Source: Rhodospirillales bacterium (GTDB lineage: Bacteria; Pseudomonadota; Alphaproteobacteria; Reyranellales; Reyranellaceae). Taken from it: a stretch of 5,362 nt of DNA. This document shows positions 1 through 5,362 of the stretch, piece after piece. Under the pieces are notes generated by a model. That model had not been told where the DNA came from, made no database searches, and was given only the letters and a program-made list of their open reading frames with translations. Both the position numbers and the translations under genes were made by a program. The stretch covers positions 1 to 5,362 of the forward strand of contig JABMNB010000707.1 in the NCBI GenBank assembly GCA_013205335.1, written 5' to 3'. Numbering within the stretch: position 1 is the stretch's first letter; each line of letters opens with the position of its first letter.

Positions 1-525
1 GACGAAGAGCCACCCTTCGACGGAGCGCTCGTTCGCGATTTCAGACGCAAGTACTATTCGGACAAGTTAGCCCGCACGAACACCCCGCCCAGCGTCTGCA
101 TCCACGTCCGACGGCGCAACTGCCATGACTTCCATTCGGAGGACGCGACCGACATGGCCTGCCTGGCGCGGGTCGTCTCGCAGGTCCGCTCGATTCTCCG
201 CGAGCGTGATATCGATCATACGCTGCGTATCTTCTCGCAGGGCGTCCCGGCCGACTTCTGCATACTCGACGCTCCGGCAAGCCAACTGTTCCTCGACGCC
301 GATCCGCTTTGGAGCATGCAGGAGATGATCGAGGCCGACCTTCTCGTCACGACGCGGGGCACGTTCGGCCATGTCACCGGCCTGCTGTGCGACGGGATCG
401 TACTGGCCGACGGCGCGTTCCCTCCGCAGCCGGGCTGGTTGACCTACGATGCCGGCGGCGCGTTCGACACGGCGGCGCTGGCGTCCGAAGTCTCGGCGAA
501 GATGCGCCCGGCCAGCGGCAGGTAA
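1..525 (+). CDS. Partial glycosyltransferase-like protein (fucosyltransferase-like), C-terminal part
   Basis: Frame 1 is open from the first base to a TAA at 523-525, giving 174 residues with no start in the window, so the N-terminus lies off the left edge. An internal ATG at 154 would discard the conserved part and is not the true start. Residues 35-40 read HVRRRN, close to the HxRRGD nucleotide-sugar signature of the GT11/GT23/GT65/GT68 fucosyltransferase group, with Arg-Asn in place of Gly-Asp. Residues 76-80 (RIFSQ) and 109-132 (MIEADLLVTTRGTFGH followed by a hydrophobic stretch) match the C-terminal pattern of such enzymes, where 'F S' and 'AD..I...SSFS' segments line the donor pocket. 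Expected role is transfer of a sugar from a nucleotide donor to a glycan, or possibly to a small molecule. It converges on the dioxygenase gene. Family assignment rests on these short motifs only; the donor and acceptor cannot be told. Confidence 0.55.
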   Translation, partial: DEEPPFDGALVRDFRRKYYSDKLARTNTPPSVCIHVRRRNCHDFHSEDATDMACLARVVSQVRSILRERDIDHTLRIFSQGVPADFCILDAPASQLFLDADPLWSMQEMIEADLLVTTRGTFGHVTGLLCDGIVLADGAFPPQPGWLTYDAGGAFDTAALASEVSAKMRPASGR

Positions 526-648
526 CGCATCAGCGAAAGCTCGAACCTGGTGTACTCGCGCAGCTGCCTTCACGATCGCGAACGGGCGCAGCCTGAAAGG
601 CGACAGAGGCGCGCGCAGGTCGATCAGCGGACTTTCGAACTCCGATTC

Positions 649-682
649 CCTGGCGCCCCGCGCGCGAAACTCCGGCGCCAGG
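649..682. repeat. Inverted repeat in convergent gap, possible bidirectional terminator
   Basis: A perfect 9-bp inverted repeat, CCTGGCGCC at 649-657 and GGCGCCAGG at 674-682, is separated by 16 nt. It lies between the ends of two converging genes (stops at 525 and 727), where a shared transcription terminator would be expected. No T-run follows on either strand, so it is not a classic intrinsic terminator. The rest of the 526-726 gap shows no convincing gene. Confidence 0.4.
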
Positions 683-726
683 CTGACGCGGGCTGCGGCA
701 CCGCCGCTGCTCCGGAGACGCCCGTA

Positions 727-1515
727 TCAAGCGGCCGAACGCACGTGTGCGAACAGGCTGCGGAGATCCTCGGGCACGCTTTGGAGGAAGCCCGGCTCGA
801 AGACCAGGCGCTGGAGCGTCTCCTTCCGGAAATTGACCGGATCCTGCCACCAGTTCCGCGCATAAGTGGCATAGACCATGGGCCGAACGTGATCGGACCG
901 GTTGGGCATCCCGCTGTGGTAGGTGCGGTAGTCCCACAGGAAGCCGGAGCCGAGCGGAATCGTCGGTCGCTCGGGCTCGGTGCCCGCGTAACTGCCCCGC
1001 CGATGGCTGCCCGGCCACAGCGCGGTGGTTCCCGATATGTCATTCATTTCGACGAGGGGAAGACCGAACGTCAGGGCATAGGCTGGCAGCAGGCGCGAAA
1101 TCTCCGAGTTGAACAGGATCGGACCGTCGTGGTGGATGTGCTGGCTTTCGGCACCGCTCAGCGAGAGGATCGCGCCGAAAGCATCGATGATCGCATCCTC
1201 TTCGAGGATCATGCGGACCACGGCGATCACATGGGGATTGGCGAAGATCTCCTTCGCACCGAGGCCGCCGGAAAAATGCAGCGGTATCATGAAACGTCGA
1301 CCGCCGACCTCCAGCGAATGGGCGGTCTCCCTGTCCCTGATCTGGTCCCCGTAGCGTTCGGCGAACTCCGCATGCAGCGAACGAATCGTGTCCTGGGGGA
1401 CGATATTGTCGAGGATGACGTAGCCTTGCCGCGTAAACGCGTCGCAGGCCGCCTCTATCACCTTCGACTGGGCGAGACCTTCGGTCGGAACACCGGAAAA
1501 ATCGATTCGGGACAT
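727..1515 (-). CDS. Phytanoyl-CoA dioxygenase (PhyH) family Fe(II)/2-oxoglutarate oxygenase
   Basis: A 262-residue protein read from ATG (1515-1513) to TGA (729-727). The frame stays open further upstream to 1596, but the extra 27 residues are basic and unlike the family. The chosen Met begins MSRIDFSG and has a weak purine-rich AGGCGA a few bases before it. Family members couple oxidation of 2-oxoglutarate to hydroxylation of a substrate, using Fe(II) held by a His-x-Asp...His triad. Visible here are H128-H-D130 (in QHIHHDGP), the typical TALWPGSH segment at 164-171, and H200 (in YHSGMPNRS) as the probable distal ligand. R206 or R211 is a candidate 2-oxoglutarate carboxylate binder. The usual PhyH length is about 250-300 residues, so it looks intact. 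It is divergent from the RiPP operon across 149 nt. A tailoring role on the peptide is possible (2OG oxygenases hydroxylate some lasso peptides) but is inferred from position only. Confidence 0.88.
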   Translation of the reverse strand: MSRIDFSGVPTEGLAQSKVIEAACDAFTRQGYVILDNIVPQDTIRSLHAEFAERYGDQIRDRETAHSLEVGGRRFMIPLHFSGGLGAKEIFANPHVIAVVRMILEEDAIIDAFGAILSLSGAESQHIHHDGPILFNSEISRLLPAYALTFGLPLVEMNDISGTTALWPGSHRRGSYAGTEPERPTIPLGSGFLWDYRTYHSGMPNRSDHVRPMVYATYARNWWQDPVNFRKETLQRLVFEPGFLQSVPEDLRSLFAHVRSAA

Positions 1516-1664
1516 GCGCTTTCGCCTATAACTCCACAGCCCACAATTCCACCGTCGCCGCTGCGGCACCGCGTCGGCGCCAAGCTGTCGCAACAATCGA
1601 GGAAGTCAAGGCATTCTGCTATGAGTATGCAAGGTGTCCGTCCGAGCCGCCGCCTGGAGTGCAC
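1516..1664. promoter_or_regulatory. Divergent intergenic region, probable promoters for dioxygenase and RiPP operon
   Basis: These 149 nt separate two divergent start codons, so promoters for both the leftward dioxygenase and the rightward RiPP genes should lie here. I could not identify a convincing -35/-10 pair on either strand. The stretch around 1596-1640 is less GC-rich than its surroundings, which fits a promoter area. A short GCCGC-T-GCGGC palindrome sits at 1557-1567, with no evidence that it is an operator. Confidence 0.35.
1656..1659 (+). promoter_or_regulatory. Shine-Dalgarno GGAG deciding the kinase start
   Basis: GGAG at 1656-1659 lies 5 nt before the GTG at 1665. The other in-frame GTG at 1659 overlaps this motif and so could not use it. 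This favours 1665 as the initiation codon. Confidence 0.6.
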
Positions 1665-2609
1665 GTGAACCCCCGTCATCGCTATCTCGTCTACGGTCTG
1701 GTGATCGAGACCGAGCTGCCGCTGACGTCGGTGCATGAGGTGGCCGGCGGTGACGGCGGAGCCGACATCACGTTGCTCGCCGGATCGGCCGACTATTTCC
1801 GGGCGGTCGTGCCCGCCGGCGCCCGCGATCCCGACGACTGGATCGAGCATGTCGTGCTGGCCGACGGCAGCGTCTACATGAAATGCGGCGAAGTCTTCGA
1901 GGCCACGATCTCCGCCGATGGCCGCACGGCGATCTGCAGGATGCTGGGCAACGTCGAGCAGAGGGCCTTCGAAGCCAACCTGCTGAACTTCATCGTCAGT
2001 GCCTCGCTGACCCTGCTCGGCGAGGAGACGCTTCATGCGACGGTGGTGGAGATGGAAGGCCGCGCCGTCGGGTTGCTGGGCCGAAGCGGCGCCGGCAAGT
2101 CGACGCTCGCGGCCTATCTGATCAGCCGCGGCGCCGACCTGATCACCGACGACATGCTGCGCGTGGGCTTTGCCGGCGACGCTCTGCTGGCCTATCCCGG
2201 CCCCTATCGGCTGAAGCTGCTCGACCAGCCCGGCATGGGTTTCCTGCCCGATGCGGTGGCCGACGGACACTTCAACGCGTTGAGCGGAAAGATCATGGTC
2301 CGCCCGCGACCGGAGGTGCGCCGCCATCGGGCACCGTCGCGGCTGGTCGCCCTGTTCGATCTCGGTGAGCCCGACGACGACACGGTCACGACGATATCGA
2401 GCGTCCGGTTGAATGGTCTCGAACTCGCGAAGACACTGATGTCCTCCGCGATGGACACGAGGTACGCTAGGAGCAGGCGCATGGAGCGCCAGATCCGTTT
2501 CGTCGGGCGCACGGCGGATCTGCTGCCGGTCCATGCGTTGCGCTATCCGCGCACCGCCGAGGCGCTGGACGGCGTCGCCCGGGAAATCCGCCGGATCATC
2601 GGACCGTGA
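1665..2609 (+). CDS. HPr-kinase-like P-loop kinase of the lasso-type RiPP cluster
   Basis: A 314-residue protein from GTG 1665 (MNPRHRYLVYG...) to TGA 2607-2609. An in-frame GTG at 1659 would add two residues but is poorly placed relative to the ribosome site. Residues 139-147 are GRSGAGKST, a Walker A motif, preceded by a hydrophobic strand (VGLL). D162-D163 in LITDDML match the Asp pair that follows the P-loop in HprK/P (consensus 'L..DD.v'). Residues 1-130 form the N-terminal domain typical of HprK homologues found in RiPP clusters, starting with a YGL-type strand. HPr kinase itself phosphorylates a serine of HPr in carbon regulation; here the neighbours are lasso biosynthesis genes. In paeninodin-type clusters the homologous kinase phosphorylates the C-terminal Ser of the precursor, and the same role is inferred here. 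It is the first gene of the run, and its stop overlaps the B2 start by 4 nt (GTGA), implying translational coupling. Confidence 0.85.
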   Translation: MNPRHRYLVYGLVIETELPLTSVHEVAGGDGGADITLLAGSADYFRAVVPAGARDPDDWIEHVVLADGSVYMKCGEVFEATISADGRTAICRMLGNVEQRAFEANLLNFIVSASLTLLGEETLHATVVEMEGRAVGLLGRSGAGKSTLAAYLISRGADLITDDMLRVGFAGDALLAYPGPYRLKLLDQPGMGFLPDAVADGHFNALSGKIMVRPRPEVRRHRAPSRLVALFDLGEPDDDTVTTISSVRLNGLELAKTLMSSAMDTRYARSRRMERQIRFVGRTADLLPVHALRYPRTAEALDGVAREIRRIIGP

Positions 2610-3034
2610 AGCGGCTGGCCGCCTTCTGCGCCTTGCCACGCGGCGATCGCCGCGTGCTGGTCAAGGCGGTCGCGACGCTGGTGCTCGTGCGCTGTGCGCT
2701 GCATGTCGTGTCGATCGATCGACTGCGCGCCTGGGCCGGCGACGTTCGCAAACGCAGCCGGCCTGCCGACCGCATCATATGGTCCGTTCGCGCCGCCGCA
2801 CGGCGCGTACCCGGCGCCACCTGCCTCTGCTCGGCCCTCACGCTTCAGCGCCTGCTGTCGTCGGCGGGGCATCCGTCGCAGGTCCAAATCGGTGTTGCCC
2901 GCGATGCCACGGGCTTCATCGCCCACGCCTGGCTCGTCCACGACGGTGTCGTGGTGATTGGCGAGGAGGAGCATGAGCGCTATGCCAGGCTCACCGCGTG
3001 GGACGCCCGCGAGACTTTCGGAACGCCGGGCTAA
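2606..3034 (+). CDS. Lasso peptide biosynthesis B2 protein, transglutaminase-like leader peptidase
   Basis: A 142-residue protein from GTG 2606 to TAA 3032-3034. It matches the McjB C-terminal (transglutaminase-like cysteine protease) family in its stand-alone B2 form of about 140 residues. Key segments are C73 in ATCLCSALTLQRLL (the family pattern is 'CL..S..L..LL...G') and H107 in FIAHAWL, giving the catalytic Cys and His; the third residue, an Asp further on, is not certain. The IGVARD segment at 95-100 is also typical. B2 cleaves the leader from the precursor after delivery by B1, using ATP hydrolysed by the cyclase partner in known systems. The N-terminal part (residues about 15-45) is hydrophobic and basic, as in other B2 proteins. 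The start overlaps the kinase stop (GTGA), and the next gene begins about 2 nt after its stop, so it sits in a tight operon. A 20-bp perfect palindrome lies within codons 11-17. Confidence 0.88.
   Translation: MKRLAAFCALPRGDRRVLVKAVATLVLVRCALHVVSIDRLRAWAGDVRKRSRPADRIIWSVRAAARRVPGATCLCSALTLQRLLSSAGHPSQVQIGVARDATGFIAHAWLVHDGVVVIGEEEHERYARLTAWDARETFGTPG
2637..2656. repeat. Perfect 20-bp palindrome inside the B2 gene
   Basis: CACGCGGCGATCGCCGCGTG reads the same on both strands without mismatch or spacer. It lies 31 nt after the B2 start codon and encodes part of a PRGDRRV segment. It has no loop, so it is more like a protein-binding dyad than an RNA hairpin, unless the centre is left unpaired. 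Its function is unknown, and chance in GC-rich coding sequence is possible. Confidence 0.7.
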
Positions 3035-3036
3035 GC

Positions 3037-4770
3037 GTGTTCGCAGCCCTCCTCAGCGTCAAGGACGAGCCGATTGACGTCCGCCAGCTGCCGCCCGGCT
3101 TCGAGATCGTAGGCCGGGCGCGACGCGCGGCCTTCTGTGCCGAACCGGGAACCACGCTCGACTCGCTGGGCGGACACTACTGGATCGCGGGGCGCTTGCG
3201 CCTCGACGCGCGCGACGAGCTTCGCGCGCGGCTCGGCCCGGCCGCCGCGACGGCCTCGGACGCGCAGCTTTGCCTGCAGGCCTATGCGAAATGGGGCGAG
3301 ACCTTCACCGACTTCCTGGCCGGCGACTTCGCCTTTGTTCTCTGGGACGATGAGCGGCAGTGCCTGCTCGCCGTGCGGGACCGCCTCGGCGTGCACGCGC
3401 TCTTCCATTCGAAAACCGCAGATGCATGGCTCATCGGCGATTCGCTCGACTGGCTCGCCGCACGGGCGGCGGCGAACGACGCGCTCGACGACTACTGGAT
3501 CGCCGACTTCCTGGTCCTCGGCGTGTCGCGCGAATTCGAGCGGACGGTCTATCGCGACATAAGCAGGGTCGCGCCGGCGCATCTGCTGAAGCTCGGCGAG
3601 GGCGGGCTTTCGCTGCGCCGCTACTGGCGACTCGACATTTCCGAGCCGATCTACCTTCGCGATGCGGAAGCCTATCGCGAGCGTTTTCGCGAACTGCTGT
3701 CGCATGCCGTGGCGGACCGGTTGCCCGCCGGCAGGGTGGGCATTGCAATGAGCGGCGGCCTCGATTCGACGACCCTGGCGGCGACCGCCGTCGAAGTGAC
3801 CGGAGATCCCTCGCGGATCGTCGCGGAGTGCGAGCACTACGAAAGGCTGATGCACATCCGCGAGGATCACTATGCCTCGCTTGCGGCACGGCATCTCGGG
3901 ATCGAATTGCGGATCCGGCCAGCCGACGACATTGCCTACGATCCCCTGTGGCAGTCGCGGGGGTTGCGGGCCGCCGAACCCACGACGGCCCTGGTCAATG
4001 CGCACAACATCCAGCGGGTCGGGCGCGAGATGACCGCCATCGCCCCCGTCTGGCTGGACGGAGAAGGCCCGGACAATGCGCTCGGTCTGGAGCGGAACGC
4101 CTATCTCGGATGGCTGCGACGGAAGCGGTCGTGGCGCCGGCTGGCGGAGGCCCTGGTCGCGTACACCACCGCCAAGGGTCTCTCCGGCTGGGCACAGTCG
4201 ATCGGACGCCACAGCAGGCTGCAGCAGGAGGCCGAGTTGGAGCCGGTCGACCCGCTGCCGGCCTGGCTTCGACACGGCTTTGCAGAAAGACTGAAGCTGG
4301 CCGGGCGGCACCAAGAGCTGGGCCTGGGGGGTGACACGTCGCACCCCTGGCATCCTGCCGCGATCGCCTCGTTCACCAGCCCCATCTGGCAAACGTATTT
4401 CGACAACCGCGCCTTCGAGGGGTCGCTCGCCGGTATCGAGTGGCGCTATCCCTTTCTCGACCTTCGGGTCCTCGAATTCATGCTGTCGGTCCCGCCGGTT
4501 CCCTGGGGCTGGAAGAAGCGGCTGATCCGCGAGGCCATGCGCGGCCGTCTGCCCGCGGAGGTGCTGGCCCGCAGAAAGACACCGCTCGACTGTTATCCGG
4601 AGGTGGCGACCATGCGGGAGCACGGCCTCCCCATCCTGCCGGAATGTCACGGCGTTGGCCGTTACATAGACCCGGAACGCCTGCCGGATCGAGCCGCTTC
4701 GGACCCCGAGCTGGCGACCGCGCTCAACGTCCATGCGCTGAGCCACTGGCTTGCGCGGAAGCACCGGTGA
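3037..4770 (+). CDS. Lasso peptide cyclase (C protein), asparagine synthase-like
   Basis: A 577-residue protein from GTG 3037 to TGA 4768-4770. The frame is open back to a GTG at 2998, but that would overlap B2 by 37 nt. The 3037 start gives MFAALLSVKDEP, which resembles the N-termini of AsnB-like lasso cyclases and lies 2 nt after the B2 stop. The N-terminal half has the class II amidotransferase (Ntn) fold: GDFAFVLWD at 96-104 and VRDRLGVHALF at 113-123. Cys2, the glutaminase nucleophile of true AsnB, is absent, so it should not use glutamine. The synthetase half carries the PP-loop SGGLDS at 239-244, a DGEGPDNA segment at 341-348 (AsnB: SGEGxDE), and a basic segment RRKTPLD at 512-518 with K514 as a candidate for the conserved C-terminal Lys. 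Family role: adenylate an Asp/Glu side chain of the core and close the macrolactam with the new N-terminus. Length is typical for the family. Confidence 0.92.
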   Translation: MFAALLSVKDEPIDVRQLPPGFEIVGRARRAAFCAEPGTTLDSLGGHYWIAGRLRLDARDELRARLGPAAATASDAQLCLQAYAKWGETFTDFLAGDFAFVLWDDERQCLLAVRDRLGVHALFHSKTADAWLIGDSLDWLAARAAANDALDDYWIADFLVLGVSREFERTVYRDISRVAPAHLLKLGEGGLSLRRYWRLDISEPIYLRDAEAYRERFRELLSHAVADRLPAGRVGIAMSGGLDSTTLAATAVEVTGDPSRIVAECEHYERLMHIREDHYASLAARHLGIELRIRPADDIAYDPLWQSRGLRAAEPTTALVNAHNIQRVGREMTAIAPVWLDGEGPDNALGLERNAYLGWLRRKRSWRRLAEALVAYTTAKGLSGWAQSIGRHSRLQQEAELEPVDPLPAWLRHGFAERLKLAGRHQELGLGGDTSHPWHPAAIASFTSPIWQTYFDNRAFEGSLAGIEWRYPFLDLRVLEFMLSVPPVPWGWKKRLIREAMRGRLPAEVLARRKTPLDCYPEVATMREHGLPILPECHGVGRYIDPERLPDRAASDPELATALNVHALSHWLARKHR

Positions 4771-4830
4771 CGCAGCAAAATCAAGGGTTCATTGCATTTG
4801 CCCCGCAAGGAATGTGTTGTTAGGCTTGCC

Positions 4831-4834
4831 GGAG
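4831..4834 (+). promoter_or_regulatory. Possible ribosome binding site before the B1 gene
   Basis: GGAG at 4831-4834 lies 5 nt before an in-frame TTG at 4840 and 20 nt before the ATG at 4855. It suits the TTG, which would add MDKNG to the protein. It leaves the ATG without a clear ribosome site, so the start of this gene is not settled. Confidence 0.4.
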
Positions 4835-4854
4835 CGTCTTTGGATAAAAATGGA

Positions 4855-5133
4855 ATGACCGGGTCCTCAGCCCTCTACAGGAAATCGGCGCGTCAGGTTT
4901 CCTGCAAGATCAACGACGAAGTCGCGATTCTGGACCTCGAGCGGGCGATCTATTTCGGCCTCCAGGGCGTCGGGGTTCACCTCTGGGAGTCGCTGGAACA
5001 ACCCCGGTCGGTGGACGATCTTTGCGCTTCGGTAGTGGCTGAATTCGAGGTATCGGAAGCAGCTTGCAAGGCAGATATCGTGCGAATACTTGGAAGCCTC
5101 GAGGCCGAGGGCCTCATTGAAGCGACGCGATAG
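4855..5133 (+). CDS. PqqD-family RiPP recognition element protein (lasso B1)
   Basis: A 92-residue protein if started at ATG 4855, ending at TAG 5131-5133; an alternative TTG at 4840 would make it 97. The sequence follows the PqqD pattern: KINDEVAILDLERAIYFGL at 18-36 (three beta strands), then GVGVHLWESL at 38-47 and RSVDDL at 51-56, and a C-terminal helix ending EAEGLIEA. PqqD-like RRE proteins bind the leader peptide, here probably through the YxxPxL motif of the precursor encoded just downstream, and present it to B2 and C. It is a stand-alone B1, as in split B1/B2 lasso systems. An 84-nt, less GC-rich gap precedes it after the cyclase, and 31 nt separate it from the precursor gene. That gap could hold a separate promoter, but I see no convincing one. 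Confidence 0.88.
   Translation: MTGSSALYRKSARQVSCKINDEVAILDLERAIYFGLQGVGVHLWESLEQPRSVDDLCASVVAEFEVSEAACKADIVRILGSLEAEGLIEATR
5096..5115 (+). repeat. Overlapping inverted repeats upstream of the precursor gene
   Basis: GCCTC at 5096-5100 can pair with GAGGC at 5101-5105, forming a 10-bp palindrome. GAGGCC at 5101-5106 can pair with GGCCTC at 5110-5115 across a 3-nt GAG loop. The two pairings exclude each other. They sit in the last codons of the B1 gene, about 50 nt before the precursor ATG. The second is a feasible RNA hairpin, but no U-run follows, so it is not an intrinsic terminator by appearance. Confidence 0.5.
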
Positions 5134-5151
5134 AAAAGCCCCCATCAGAGT

Positions 5152-5157
5152 GAAAGG
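5152..5157 (+). promoter_or_regulatory. Ribosome binding site of the precursor gene
   Basis: GAAAGG at 5152-5157 lies 7 nt before the ATG at 5165. It is a reasonable Shine-Dalgarno match and supports that start codon for the short precursor gene. Confidence 0.5.
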
Positions 5158-5164
5158 CTGTTCC

Positions 5165-5362
5165 ATGTCGGACAAATCGGTTCACACGAGCGAAGAGGCC
5201 CCGGAACTATCGCCCGGGAAGAAGCCCTATGTGCCGCCTGTCCTCACCAAGCTCGGCGCCCTGCGCGACCTGACGATGACCATCAATACGACCCGGGGTA
5301 GCCGCGACGGTCAAAGAAACCGCAACACCGGCCGCGGCGGCATAAATGGCCTGTCCCAGGAC
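5165..5362 (+). CDS. Lasso-type RiPP precursor peptide (A), 3' end cut by window
   Basis: The frame opens at ATG 5165 and is still open at the last base, giving 66 visible residues without a stop, so the C-terminus is missing. Residues 22-37 carry the lasso leader signature: Y22-x-x-P25-x-L27, G31, L33 and T37 (YVPPVLTKLGALRDLT), matching YxxPxLxxxGxxxxxT. B1 is expected to bind the Y/P/L positions, and the Thr normally sits two residues before the cleavage site. What follows, from M38, is rich in Thr, Asn, Arg and Gly: TINTTRGSRDGQ, then RNRNTGRGGINGLSQD. The only acidic residues there are D48 and D66, and no Glu is present. Cleavage by the usual rule would leave T39 as residue 1, which is atypical for a lasso peptide, and D48 at position 10. 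It belongs to the 'lasso RiPP family leader peptide' group by leader; the mature structure is not predictable. Confidence 0.85.
   Translation, partial: MSDKSVHTSEEAPELSPGKKPYVPPVLTKLGALRDLTMTINTTRGSRDGQRNRNTGRGGINGLSQD

Noticed and set aside
550..1668. A 372-codon plus-strand open frame across the dioxygenase gene
   Set aside because: It lies antisense to a well-supported PhyH gene, has low-complexity Arg/Ala/Gly-rich translation and no family motif.
1458..2639. A 393-codon minus-strand open frame opposite the kinase
   Set aside because: It is a shadow of the kinase frame; its translation is Arg/Gln/His-rich with no domain pattern.
2533..2976. Alternative plus- and minus-strand frames over the B2 gene
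   Set aside because: Only the frame starting at 2606 gives the Cys/His motif of the B2 family and fits the operon overlaps.
3031..4764. A 577-codon open frame on the minus strand opposite the cyclase
   Set aside because: It mirrors the cyclase gene almost end to end, shows no recognisable domain, and is expected from codon bias in high-GC DNA. The plus-strand frame has clear AsnB motifs.
4790..4822. Promoter-like TTGCAT and TTGTTA hexamers in the cyclase-B1 gap
   Set aside because: No -10 match at proper spacing was found for either; one pairing would place the transcript start beyond the B1 ATG.
5137..5159. AGCC...GGCT as a terminator between B1 and the precursor
   Set aside because: The stem is only 4 bp with a long loop and no T-run, and a terminator here would block the precursor.
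1..5362. tRNA, rRNA, CRISPR array, insertion sequence or attachment site
   Set aside because: No repeated spacer pattern, transposase-like frame, tRNA-like cloverleaf or rRNA-like sequence was seen on reading the window.

Overview
This window is a high-GC bacterial segment. GC-ending codons dominate, and GTG start codons are common. Its core is a class II (lasso-type) RiPP gene cluster. Gene content and style (separate PqqD-like B1 and transglutaminase-like B2, an HPr-kinase homologue, an AsnB-like cyclase) suggest a proteobacterium, probably an alphaproteobacterium such as a sphingomonad. That placement is an inference from composition and architecture, not from a marker gene.

Layout, left to right. 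(1) 1-525 (+) is the 3' part of a gene cut by the left edge. It resembles fucosyltransferase-like glycosyltransferases. (2) 526-726 is a convergent intergenic gap holding one clear inverted repeat. (3) 727-1515 (-) encodes a phytanoyl-CoA dioxygenase (PhyH) family Fe(II)/2-oxoglutarate oxygenase. (4) 1516-1664 is a divergent intergenic region that should carry promoters in both directions. (5) 1665-5362 (+) is a compact run of five genes: an HPr-kinase-like ATPase, the lasso B2 leader peptidase, the asparagine-synthetase-like C cyclase, the PqqD-like B1 leader-binding protein, and a short precursor gene that runs off the right edge. K, B2 and C are overlapping or nearly abutting. An 84-nt gap separates C from B1 and a 31-nt gap separates B1 from the precursor.

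How they likely work together: B1 would bind the precursor leader through its YxxPxL motif. B2 would cut the leader near the conserved Thr. C would activate an Asp side chain with ATP and close a macrolactam onto the new N-terminus. The kinase would phosphorylate the peptide, as HprK-like kinases do in paeninodin-type clusters. The divergent dioxygenase is a possible tailoring enzyme. No exporter, isopeptidase or TonB receptor is visible here.

The most interesting point is the precursor. Its leader is a textbook lasso leader, but the sequence after the conserved Thr has no Gly/Ala/Ser/Cys at the expected position 1. Its only internal acidic residue, Asp48, would give a 10-residue ring if the usual cleavage rule held. 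This is either a lasso peptide with unusual processing or a different product made by lasso-type enzymes.
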